A stretch of DNA of 41,451 bases from an uncultured Bacillus sp. (GTDB lineage Bacteria > Bacillota > Bacilli > Bacillales_B > DSM-18226): the NCBI RefSeq assembly GCF_946478885.1, contig NZ_CAMLDX010000020.1, positions 1-41,451 of the forward strand. Reading direction: 5' to 3'. Position numbers and translations under genes: made by a program. Below are positions 24,534 to 32,422 of this stretch, in pieces. How positions within the stretch are numbered: position 1 is the stretch's first letter; every line of letters begins with the position of its first letter. The notes below the pieces were generated by a model that saw only the letters and a program-made list of their open reading frames with translations, made no database searches and was not told where the DNA came from.

Positions 24534-25352
24534 TCAAGGGAATCTAGGGAATTTACCAAATTCAGGCTGACGTTTTTCCTTAAAGGCATCGCGGCCTTCT
24601 TTTGCTTCATCCGATGTATAATAAAGCAACGTTGCATCTCCTGCCAGCTGCTGGATACCAGCCAATCCATCTGTATCGGCATTAAATGCTGCTTTCAGGA
24701 AACGAATCGCCATTGGGCTTTTGGCAAGAATTTCTTCACACCATTTGATGGTTTCTTCCTCAACCTGTTCAAGCGGCACTACCGTATTAACGAGTCCCAT
24801 ATCCAAGGCTTCCTGTGCATTGTATTGGCGGCAGAGGTACCAAATTTCACGGGCTTTTTTGTGGCCGACCATTCTGGCTAAATATCCGGCGCCATAACCG
24901 CCATCAAAACTGCCCACTTTTGGTCCCGTTTGACCAAAGATGGCATTATCAGCCGCAATTGTTAAATCACAAACGATATGTAAAACATGACCGCCGCCGA
25001 TCGCGTAACCTTTCACCATTGCAATGACCGGCTTGGGAATAACACGAATTAAGCGCTGAAGATCAAGCACATTTAAACGCGGAATTTGATCCTCTCCAAC
25101 ATAACCGCCGTGGCCGCGTACCTTTTGATCGCCTCCCGAACAAAAGGCCATATCTCCGGCTCCAGTTAAAATGATAACACCGATATCTGCATCATCACGT
25201 GCATAAGCAAAAGCATCAATTAGCTCCATAACTGTTTTTGGGCGAAAAGCATTTCGCACTTCAGGACGATTAATCGTTATCTTTGCCATTCCATTATACG
25301 TTTCATAAAGAATATCTTCATATTGCCGTCCTGCAACCCATTCAACTGCCAT
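24534..25352 (-). CDS. menB: 1,4-Dihydroxy-2-naphthoyl-CoA synthase
   Basis: Cyclises o-succinylbenzoyl-CoA to 1,4-dihydroxy-2-naphthoyl-CoA. A 272-residue crotonase-family enzyme with the family's hallmarks: [18 protein letters not shown] (oxyanion region and the mobile loop), [10 protein letters not shown], and [22 protein letters not shown]. It ends [14 protein letters not shown], as in other MenB proteins. AAGGAGG precedes the ATG. It lies 97 bp after menH and is followed by a terminator. Confidence 0.96.
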   Translation of the reverse strand: MAVEWVAGRQYEDILYETYNGMAKITINRPEVRNAFRPKTVMELIDAFAYARDDADIGVIILTGAGDMAFCSGGDQKVRGHGGYVGEDQIPRLNVLDLQRLIRVIPKPVIAMVKGYAIGGGHVLHIVCDLTIAADNAIFGQTGPKVGSFDGGYGAGYLARMVGHKKAREIWYLCRQYNAQEALDMGLVNTVVPLEQVEEETIKWCEEILAKSPMAIRFLKAAFNADTDGLAGIQQLAGDATLLYYTSDEAKEGRDAFKEKRQPEFGKFPRFP

Positions 25353-25449
25353 TTCAATTCCTCCTTAATGAATGTAAAAATATAGATATACCTCAAAGCA
25401 AAGTGCATAAAAACAGATGAAAGGCTTTCTTTTTTGCCCCTCTGTTCGA

Positions 25450-26259
25450 TTAGGAACGTGATAAAAATCCCTTAATTATTGTACCAAATTTATCAGGATT
25501 TTCCACATGTATTGTGTGACCGCAGTTCTCTACTTTTTTCCATGTACAATGACGAATTTTCCTTGTCATTTTCTCTGCTATAAAACAAAATTTTTCATCG
25601 AGACTGCCGGTAAGCAGCAAGGTTTCCGCTTGAAGATTATGTAATTGATTCCACCATGACGGCTGTACACCCGTCCCCATGCCAACCAAACTGTTATTCA
25701 GTCCAATCTCACTATTTAGCAAGCGCTGTCTTCTGAGTGCTTCTTGTATATCAGGTGAAAGACCTTTCTGTGTGGCAAAGAGGGGGATATTCTCCCAATA
25801 ATTCACAAACTTCTCAATCCCCTGCTCGATAATATAACTGCCCAGTTCTTCATCCCGTCTTCTTCGATGTTCCCGCTCCGTTTCGGTTTCTAATCCTGGA
25901 GATGAGCTTTCAAGAATGAGCTTGTTCACTAAATGCGGATACTGAATCGCAAAGCTTAAGGCAAGTCGTCCTCCCATTGAGTAGCCCAATATATCAGTCT
26001 GTTTAATTTGCAATTGCTCAAGGATCTGCTTTAGATCCTTGACAACAGATGACATACTGTAGCGATTCAGTTCCATAGGAGAATTTGTTTTTCCATGACC
26101 AATGATATCAATGGAAATCAGTCTTCGGCCATCACGCCATTGCGGATAAAAAGAACGCCATGTCCCGGAATTGCCTGTAAAACCATGTAACAGGATCAGC
26201 GGAAAGCCTTCTCCTGATTCTTCTGCAAAATAATGTACACCATCAATATCAAACTTCAT
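25450..26259 (-). CDS. menH: SHCHC synthase, MenH (alpha/beta hydrolase)
   Basis: 2-Succinyl-6-hydroxy-2,4-cyclohexadiene-1-carboxylate synthase, which eliminates pyruvate from the MenD product. 269 residues, alpha/beta-hydrolase fold. Motifs: LILLHGFTGNSGTW (oxyanion hole), nucleophile GYSMGGRLALSFA with the serine near 95, and the C-terminal histidine in NCGHTIHVENP. Its start overlaps the menD stop by one base (TAATG). Known as ytxM in B. subtilis. Confidence 0.92.
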   Translation of the reverse strand: MKFDIDGVHYFAEESGEGFPLILLHGFTGNSGTWRSFYPQWRDGRRLISIDIIGHGKTNSPMELNRYSMSSVVKDLKQILEQLQIKQTDILGYSMGGRLALSFAIQYPHLVNKLILESSSPGLETETEREHRRRRDEELGSYIIEQGIEKFVNYWENIPLFATQKGLSPDIQEALRRQRLLNSEIGLNNSLVGMGTGVQPSWWNQLHNLQAETLLLTGSLDEKFCFIAEKMTRKIRHCTWKKVENCGHTIHVENPDKFGTIIKGFLSRS

Positions 26260-28010
26260 TATTCAAGATCCTTCAGCATCATATTTATTTCCTGGGAAAC
26301 ACCATTCCACAATTCACGATGTTCTTTTACATTGTCATATCGGTTTGTGACAATCTCCAAAACGCGTAGACCTTTTTTTTGTTCGTCATATAACATAGAT
26401 TTTCGAAAATGATCCCAGCTCGTAATCGTAATAAACTCCCCGCCATACATTTTCACAGCAAGGCTAAAGTCTAAATCCAGCGGTGTTCCAAACAGCCTTT
26501 CAAAATGCTTCGGATGTGCCGATTGCGGCAGAAATGAGAAAATCCCACCGCCATTATTATTTACTAAAAGAATCGTGATGCTCAGCTCCTGCAATTTTGC
26601 CGCTGCTAAGCCATTCATATCATGGAAAAAGGTCAAATCACCTACAATTAAATACATTGGCTTTGATCTAACCGACACTCCCAGTGCTGTTGAAATCGTC
26701 CCGTCTATTCCATTTGCCCCCCTGTTGCCCATCACTTTAATCCGTTTATGATTAAAGTGAAAAAAGGAATCCAAGTCCCGGATTGGCATGCTGTTACCAA
26801 CAAACAGCGTGGCGCCTTCCGGCAACAGTTCCACAAGCTGATAAAAGAGTTTTCCTTCACTTAATTCCTTTGTTTCATTTATTTTGCTAAGCGCTTTTTT
26901 GGTACGATCATTTAATTGCTTCCATTTTTCACTGTAGCCAGACACTGTCCGTTGCGATACCCTTCTTAAGGTCTCCTGGCAAAACAGCGTTTCCTGACAA
27001 TAGACCATATCCGTCGACAACATAGCAGGATCACGCCATCCAGTTCCTCCATCCACCATGATCTGCCGAGCAGAACTATTCTCCTTTAAGAAGAATGAGA
27101 GCGCTTTAGATACAGGCATCGCGCCAAAACGAATGATCAAATCCGGTTTCAACATTTTTTTGGTCTCATCAAAACGTAAAAATGTATCATATGTATCCAT
27201 AATCCATTCTTTCTGATGCTCACCACTGCGCAGCTGTGACAAAGGGTCTGCTAAGATAGGAAAGCTCAGCTTTTGAGCCAGTTCTGTAACTGCTACAGCA
27301 AAATCCGCATCATCAATCTGTCCGCATATGATAATGCCATTTTGAACCGACTCCATCATTTCGGCAAATTGAGTGTAATCTTCTCTCTCTAGAGAAACGA
27401 CTGCCTGCTGAATCCTCACATATCCGTCTGTACGTTCCTCCATCATGAATAATTGATCATCATCCAAATCCGGAATAAGCGGCTCTCGCAATGGGAAGTT
27501 TAAATGAACAGGGCCTGCCGGTGCCTGAGCGGATACAGCAACGGCTCTGGCAGATACCATACGAGCATAACGTACCAGCTCCGTGGAATGATCAGGAGGA
27601 GCCATTTCGACAAACCATTTGACATGACTGCCATATAAATGTATTTGATCGATTGTTTGCGGCGCACCGACATCTCTTAATTCATGTGGACGGTCTGCCG
27701 TTAATACTACTAATGGAACTCGGGATATTTTTGCTTCCGCAATGGCGGGAAAATAATTTGCCGCTGCTGTTCCTGAGGTACATAGAAGTACAGTAGGCTT
27801 AAGTGAAGCCTTCGCAATTCCAAGAGCAAAAAAGGCTGCAGACCTTTCATCTACGTTGATATGAATACGAAGGCCAGGATGTTCAGCCATAACCATCGCA
27901 ATTGGTGTCGAACGGGAGCCTGGGCTTATGACCACATCTTCCACTCCCGCTTGCACAAGCTCAGATACAAACGCTGCAATATAAGCAGTTAATGCACGCT
28001 GATGATTCAT
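26259..28010 (-). CDS. menD: SEPHCHC synthase, MenD (ThDP-dependent)
   Basis: Joins isochorismate and 2-oxoglutarate with loss of CO2, using thiamine diphosphate and Mg2+. 583 residues, full length. N-terminal VISPGSRSTPIAM and NVDERSAAFFALGIAK; the catalytic glutamate is within NVDERSA. The C-terminal ThDP motif starts at GDLTFFHDMNGL and includes NNNGGGIFSFLPQ. The start overlaps menF by four bases (ATGA) and the end overlaps menH by one, so menF-menD-menH are translationally coupled. Confidence 0.96.
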   Translation of the reverse strand: MNHQRALTAYIAAFVSELVQAGVEDVVISPGSRSTPIAMVMAEHPGLRIHINVDERSAAFFALGIAKASLKPTVLLCTSGTAAANYFPAIAEAKISRVPLVVLTADRPHELRDVGAPQTIDQIHLYGSHVKWFVEMAPPDHSTELVRYARMVSARAVAVSAQAPAGPVHLNFPLREPLIPDLDDDQLFMMEERTDGYVRIQQAVVSLEREDYTQFAEMMESVQNGIIICGQIDDADFAVAVTELAQKLSFPILADPLSQLRSGEHQKEWIMDTYDTFLRFDETKKMLKPDLIIRFGAMPVSKALSFFLKENSSARQIMVDGGTGWRDPAMLSTDMVYCQETLFCQETLRRVSQRTVSGYSEKWKQLNDRTKKALSKINETKELSEGKLFYQLVELLPEGATLFVGNSMPIRDLDSFFHFNHKRIKVMGNRGANGIDGTISTALGVSVRSKPMYLIVGDLTFFHDMNGLAAAKLQELSITILLVNNNGGGIFSFLPQSAHPKHFERLFGTPLDLDFSLAVKMYGGEFITITSWDHFRKSMLYDEQKKGLRVLEIVTNRYDNVKEHRELWNGVSQEINMMLKDLE

Positions 28011-29413
28011 GATTTAATTCCCCCAAGTGCAGATAACATCGGTTTAAACTTAATCTTTGTTTCCTGATACTCTATTTCCGCTTCAGAGTTTTCAACGATC
28101 CCGCAGCCTGCAAAAATAGAGGCAGCTTCAGCTTGAATCAGGCCTGAACGGATAGCCACGGCAAATTCTCCGTTTCCTTGATAATCAAACCAGCCTATCG
28201 GACCACCGTAGAGACCTCGATCTAAATCCTCAGCCTCTCTGATTTTCAGCAAGGCTGTCTTTTGCGGCAGACCTCCGAGTGCCGGTGTCGGATGCAATCT
28301 TTCTGCGATCATCAAAAGGGAGGTTTCTGGGTGAGCCAGACCTTTTACCGGGGTATACAAATGTTGGATATGTCTCAGCTTCAATAATTTTGGACTCTTC
28401 GGAATAGTTACTTCAGAGCAAGTATCTTCCATCGCTTCTTTTATCATATCTACTACATATTGATGCTCGCCTAAATTTTTGTCATCCGTTAACAGCTTTC
28501 TGCCAAGGAGGTCATCCTCTGCCTTATCTATTCCTCTTCCGATAGAGCCGGCTAGGCAGGTTGAAAAAATTTGGTTATGTTCTTTTTTCACTAAGCGTTC
28601 CGGGGAAGCTCCAATAAAGCAATCGCCATTTGACTCAAAAGCAAATACATAGCTATCGCTTTGTTCGTTCAACAAGTTATGCAAAACATGTTCCACCTGA
28701 ATCTCCGTATCAAACATTAAGCGTAACTCTCTTGCTAAGACCACTTTTTTCTGTTGTCCATTTTTTATATCATCCACCACATGTGAAACCGTCCGTTTCC
28801 AATTCTCCGGATTCATTTCTACTTGTTTCGTCGCTACAAAAGGCTTAAATTGGAAATTCTTTTCCGCATTTCTGATTAGATCCTGTCTTTCCTGTTCCAA
28901 TACCTGGTATATGGAAACATCATCAGACTCGTTGCAAACCACATTTGTTGTTAAATAAGCCTCCCCTTCAAGGATACTTAACATGAATTTCGGTATATGA
29001 AAATGAGAATCGCCATATTTTGACCAAAGCTTCGTTTTTTTCTTTAACGGATCGAAGGAAAACCCTCCGAATGCAGAAGGGCCGGTTCCTACCTTATAAT
29101 AATGATCAAAAATAATCGCTTTCTCTAAGAAATGGTTCCATTCTTTCTCAACATGAAAAAAGCGGTCAGTTTTCTGATCCGATTTAATTTGTTTGGCAAT
29201 TCCGAGACCAACCATATATTTTTCACCGACAGATTCTTTCCAAAAAAATCGTTCCCCGGCATATCGATCCTTTCCATGTGCAAAAAACAAGAAAGGATCA
29301 ATGAAACCAATTTTATGGATCTCACTAACTAAAATGGAGGCAGATTCTTTTTTTGCCATCTTAATCGCTTTGTGAATTCCATCCTTTAGTTCCGTCTGTT
29401 GAATGGTAACCAA
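28007..29413 (-). CDS. menF: Isochorismate synthase
   Basis: Converts chorismate to isochorismate, the first committed menaquinone step. A 468-residue chorismate-binding enzyme with KVVLARELRL, FIGASPERLVKKE, FSTCLAGSIGRG, HPTPALGGLPQ and FAVAIRSGLI. Start: TTG at 29413, five bases after GGAGGGG (giving MVTIQQTEL). First gene of menF-menD-menH-menB, divergent from menA. The 281-bp intergenic region holds the menA promoter and a dyad; the minus-strand promoter is less clear (possible -10 GATAAT). Confidence 0.95.
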   Translation of the reverse strand: MVTIQQTELKDGIHKAIKMAKKESASILVSEIHKIGFIDPFLFFAHGKDRYAGERFFWKESVGEKYMVGLGIAKQIKSDQKTDRFFHVEKEWNHFLEKAIIFDHYYKVGTGPSAFGGFSFDPLKKKTKLWSKYGDSHFHIPKFMLSILEGEAYLTTNVVCNESDDVSIYQVLEQERQDLIRNAEKNFQFKPFVATKQVEMNPENWKRTVSHVVDDIKNGQQKKVVLARELRLMFDTEIQVEHVLHNLLNEQSDSYVFAFESNGDCFIGASPERLVKKEHNQIFSTCLAGSIGRGIDKAEDDLLGRKLLTDDKNLGEHQYVVDMIKEAMEDTCSEVTIPKSPKLLKLRHIQHLYTPVKGLAHPETSLLMIAERLHPTPALGGLPQKTALLKIREAEDLDRGLYGGPIGWFDYQGNGEFAVAIRSGLIQAEAASIFAGCGIVENSEAEIEYQETKIKFKPMLSALGGIKS

Positions 29414-29567
29414 AAAAACCCCTCCAATAACAGTCGCTCTTTAAAAACACCTACATTATCATAACATAACAGCATTGTCTTTACCATTATCCGTTTCTTT
29501 TCCTTAACTATTACCATTCACTGTACATTCCATTGATATACCTTTCCTGTTTCCCACCAAAAATCCA

Positions 29568-29596
29568 TTGACACTCCCTTTATCTTTTCCTAAACT
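29568..29596 (+). promoter_or_regulatory. menA sigma-A promoter
   Basis: -35 TTGACA (29568-29573), a 17-bp spacer and -10 TAAACT (29591-29596) predict a start near 29603 and a 5' UTR of about 90 bases. Confidence 0.65.
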
Positions 29597-29634
29597 TAAT
29601 TTGTAAAGAAAAGATGAACTTTGTCTAACATTTA

Positions 29635-29652
29635 TTTGTCGTATTCGACAAA
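29635..29652. promoter_or_regulatory. Perfect dyad in the menA 5' UTR
   Basis: TTTGTCGTATTCGACAAA is TTTGTCG-N4-CGACAAA, an exact inverted repeat about 33 bases after the predicted start of menA. It could be an operator or an RNA hairpin. It resembles a Rex box in layout (TTGTG-A-N4-T-CACAA) but differs at key positions. Regulator unknown. Confidence 0.5.
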
Positions 29653-29694
29653 ACAACTTTCTAAAGAGATAAAACATACGGGGGATTTTCTTTT

Positions 29695-30633
29695 ATGCAA
29701 TCACAAATTCAAGCAAAAGCCTCTCCAACCTTTCAAAATAAGGATAAGGGATGGAAGATATGGTGGAGACTTACACGGCCGCATACTTTAACTGCAGCAT
29801 TCGTTCCTGTTATTTTGGGAACCGTCATTGCAATGACACAGGGGGATATTCATTTTGGGCTTTTTGTTACCATGCTAATGGCCAGTCTTTTTATTCAAAT
29901 CGCCACGAATTTATTTAATGAATATTATGACTTTAAGAGAGGACTGGATAATGAAGAATCCGTAGGGATTGGCGGAGGAATTGTCAGAGATGGGATAAAA
30001 CCAAAAACCATCATGGCTGCCGCTCTCAGTTTATATGGTGCAGCTTTGTTATTAGGAATTTATATTTGCAGTCACAGTAGCTGGTGGATAGCCGCTGTCG
30101 GATTGTTCTGCATGGCCGCCGGCTATTTGTACACAGGAGGGCCTATGCCCCTTTCTTATACGCCCTTCGGTGAATTGGCATCCGGTTTATTAATGGGAAT
30201 GGTCATTGTATTGATCTCCTTCTTCATCCAAACAGGCACTGTATCAATAGCGAGTATTTTAATCGCTACTCCAATTATGATTTTAATCGGCTCAATTAAT
30301 TTGGCCAACAATATTCGAGACTTAGACGGCGATAAAGAACATGGTCGAAAAACACTTGCCGTATTGTTTGGAAAAAGAAATGCGGTCATCTTTTTAGCCG
30401 TTATGTTTGTGATATCGTATCTTTGGGCATTTACTTTGATTGGTTTTGGTATTATTACACCTTGGATCGTGCTTATCGTCCTTAGTATTCCAAAAGCAAT
30501 TAAAGCGATAAAAGAATTCTTCATTAATACTACACCACCGGCGATGATGCCAGCGATGAAAGCGACTTCTCAAACAAATACGATTTATGGCGTATTGTTA
30601 TCCACTGGAATTTTTATTGGCTATTTTCTATAA
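29695..30633 (+). CDS. menA: 1,4-Dihydroxy-2-naphthoate polyprenyltransferase
   Basis: Attaches the polyprenyl chain to DHNA, giving demethylmenaquinone; an integral membrane enzyme of the UbiA family. 312 residues with about nine membrane segments. The two Asp-rich motifs are NEYYDFKRGLDNEES (near 80-94) and NIRDLDGDKEHGRKT (near 203-217). The ATG follows GGGGG at good spacing. Divergent from menFDHB and followed by a terminator, so it is transcribed alone. Confidence 0.95.
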   Translation: MQSQIQAKASPTFQNKDKGWKIWWRLTRPHTLTAAFVPVILGTVIAMTQGDIHFGLFVTMLMASLFIQIATNLFNEYYDFKRGLDNEESVGIGGGIVRDGIKPKTIMAAALSLYGAALLLGIYICSHSSWWIAAVGLFCMAAGYLYTGGPMPLSYTPFGELASGLLMGMVIVLISFFIQTGTVSIASILIATPIMILIGSINLANNIRDLDGDKEHGRKTLAVLFGKRNAVIFLAVMFVISYLWAFTLIGFGIITPWIVLIVLSIPKAIKAIKEFFINTTPPAMMPAMKATSQTNTIYGVLLSTGIFIGYFL

Positions 30634-30646
30634 TTTCTCATTGATT

Positions 30647-30674
30647 AGCTTCTGCATCAAGCAGAGGCTTTTTT
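30647..30674 (+). terminator. menA terminator
   Basis: AGCTTCTGC (30647-30655) pairs with GCAGAGGCT (30661-30669) around a five-base loop, followed by TTTTT. Confidence 0.85.
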
Positions 30675-30780
30675 GTCAGCCAAAAAATGGAGCAAATTGA
30701 AAACAGGTTTCAACATGATTTAACAAATATCGTTCATACTAAGTTTAAGAAAATAATCTGATGAGGGAATGAGAGATAAG

Positions 30781-31554
30781 ATGCTGACAAATAATCAACT
30801 GAATGAATTAAAACAAATGCTGTTAAATGAGCAACATATACTGAACCATCAGCTTGAAGGGAATAAAGAAGGAAGCCCCGAAGAAAGATCACATCGCAAC
30901 ACCGTTGGAGAACTATCCCTTTATGACAATCATCCGGCAGATATGGGAACAGAACTTTATGAACGAGAAAAAGATTTTGCACTTGAGGAACACGCCAATT
31001 CACAATTAAACAAAATAAATGCTGCTCTACAAGCCATGGAAGTCGGCACATATGGAAAATGCCAGGTGTGCAATGAGGAAATACCGTATGACCGTATGGC
31101 GGCAATCCCGACTACTTTATTTTGTGTTAAACACAGCCCGGATCAAGTCAAGCAGTCTGATCGCCCCGTAGAGGAGGAAGTACTTGAATTTGCCCACGGA
31201 AACCATTTTCAACACAATCCAATCGATCATGAGGACAGTTTCCAGGAAGCTGCTCGGTACGGCACTTCTGAATCCCCGTCTGATTTAAGTGGCGATTATG
31301 AAGACTACAACAGCTTATATAACGTTGGACATGACGATGAAGGATTCACTGAGGATATTGAAACCTTTATTGCAACAGATATTACCGGGAGGAACATCCA
31401 AATCTACTCTTCAAAAAAGCATGAACAATATGAAGCCATGCTTGATGATGAAGGCTTGGAAACCATTTGGGGTGATGTACATTATCATCAAACGGATGGA
31501 TATGTTGACGAAGAAAAGGATGACCGGAGAGATCTTCCCTTTGACAAACAGTAA
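30781..31554 (+). CDS. yteA: YteA-like TraR/DksA-family zinc-finger protein
   Basis: A 257-residue protein like B. subtilis YteA, a DksA/TraR-type protein of uncertain role. N-terminal coiled coil with ELSLYDNHPADMGTELYEREKD (about 44-65), then a degenerate zinc finger CQVC...CVKH (C94, C97, C115, H118) and a long acidic C-terminal half with FIATDITGRNIQIY. Start: ATG at 30781 (MLTNNQLNEL) by similarity to YteA, although an in-frame ATG at 30769 is closer to GAGGGA. Located right after menA, as in B. subtilis. Confidence 0.87.
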   Translation: MLTNNQLNELKQMLLNEQHILNHQLEGNKEGSPEERSHRNTVGELSLYDNHPADMGTELYEREKDFALEEHANSQLNKINAALQAMEVGTYGKCQVCNEEIPYDRMAAIPTTLFCVKHSPDQVKQSDRPVEEEVLEFAHGNHFQHNPIDHEDSFQEAARYGTSESPSDLSGDYEDYNSLYNVGHDDEGFTEDIETFIATDITGRNIQIYSSKKHEQYEAMLDDEGLETIWGDVHYHQTDGYVDEEKDDRRDLPFDKQ

Positions 31555-31592
31555 AGTGAAATATGTTCCGTACCCGACCAAGTTCAAAAAAT

Positions 31593-31631
31593 AATCAACT
31601 GTTCAGAAGTCCCGCTTTTGAACAGTTGATT
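31593..31631. terminator. Hairpin between yteA and the broken esterase gene
   Basis: AATCAACTGTTCA (31593-31605) and TGAACAGTTGATT (31619-31631) are perfect 13-bp complements around a 13-base loop. On the minus strand T-runs follow (ATTTTTTGAAC). It probably serves both convergent units. Confidence 0.7.
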
Positions 31632-31642
31632 AAAACAATGCT

Positions 31643-32361
31643 TCAAATAGGCTGTTGAACAAAGCGAAAGGCTCTACTGATCGCTGCCGGAACCACGGAA
31701 GCATGATTTTCTTCAGGAGCAATATAAAATTCGGCATGAATTCGGCTGTTGCTTTGCAATACGGAATACAGATTGCGTGCATCCTTCACCATAAAACCCT
31801 CTTTCCCGCCGACAATCATACATAGGTTTTTACGTTCATGTGTATATGCATCCTCTTTGGCATAATCCATAATTTCATACTTATTCCTCCTAATAGACGG
31901 ACTAAAGGCTAAATAGGTTTGAAAAAGCTCCGGACGAGTAAATAGGGTCCATAAAACAAATAAGCCACTCAATGAATGACCAAATAAAGTCTGGCTTTTC
32001 CTGTTCACAGGATATTTCTCCGCTATAATAGGCATTAATTCTTTTTCTCTGCCCCTCCGTGATTTCCAAGGTCTCTCCCCTTTAACCGTTCAGGATAAGA
32101 ATAGCTTTCTGCAGATGGTGTGAATTCATAGAATCTCCTCTTCGGCAGTTTTTCAACAGACCTATGATGTCCAATTCCAACTATAATTGCCGGTGCAACA
32201 GATGTCTTGAGGATATTCTTGGATTGTAGCCTTACAACCTCATGGCCAAAATGGAAATATGCATTGCCGTCAAGTAAATAATAAACAGAGAATCCTTCTT
32301 TTGGGGCCACCCCCTTTGATAATTTTTTATTCACTTCAGCGAAATGAAAGGGCTTTTTCAA
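31643..32361 (-). pseudogene. Broken esterase D-type alpha/beta hydrolase (BesA/YbbA/IroE-like)
   Basis: Two adjacent frames together resemble one siderophore-esterase-type hydrolase. The upstream part (32361-32035) carries VYYLLDGNAYF, EVVRLQS, APAIIVGIGHH and ends at HGGAEKKN. The downstream part (32035-31643) carries the nucleophile motif TLFGHSLSGLFVLW, LAFSPSI and the C-terminal histidine in EENHASVVP. Homologues have GGAE followed by about six residues before the equivalent of ELMPII. Here that joint is shortened and frame-shifted, which suggests a small deletion. About 35 N-terminal residues, and a convincing start, also appear to be missing. Likely non-functional. Confidence 0.75.
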
Positions 32362-32393
32362 TTTTTACCAAATTCACTTATTTGTGGCAAAAA

Positions 32394-32415
32394 AAAAGAC
32401 CCTAAAGGCCTTTTT
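32394..32415 (-). terminator. Terminator of the glgBCDAP operon
   Basis: On the minus strand AAAAGGCC pairs with GGTCTTTT, including a wobble, followed by a run of T. It begins 8 bp after the glgP stop. Confidence 0.75.
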
Positions 32416-32422
32416 CTACAGG

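Noticed and set aside
29635..29652. Rex-binding site
   Set aside because: The half-site TTTGTCG lacks the TTGTGA of Rex boxes; reported instead as an unassigned dyad.
31593..31631. Member of the ~115-bp repeat family
   Set aside because: It is a simple 13-bp terminator hairpin without the outer and inner arms or the GGATATAGATC core.
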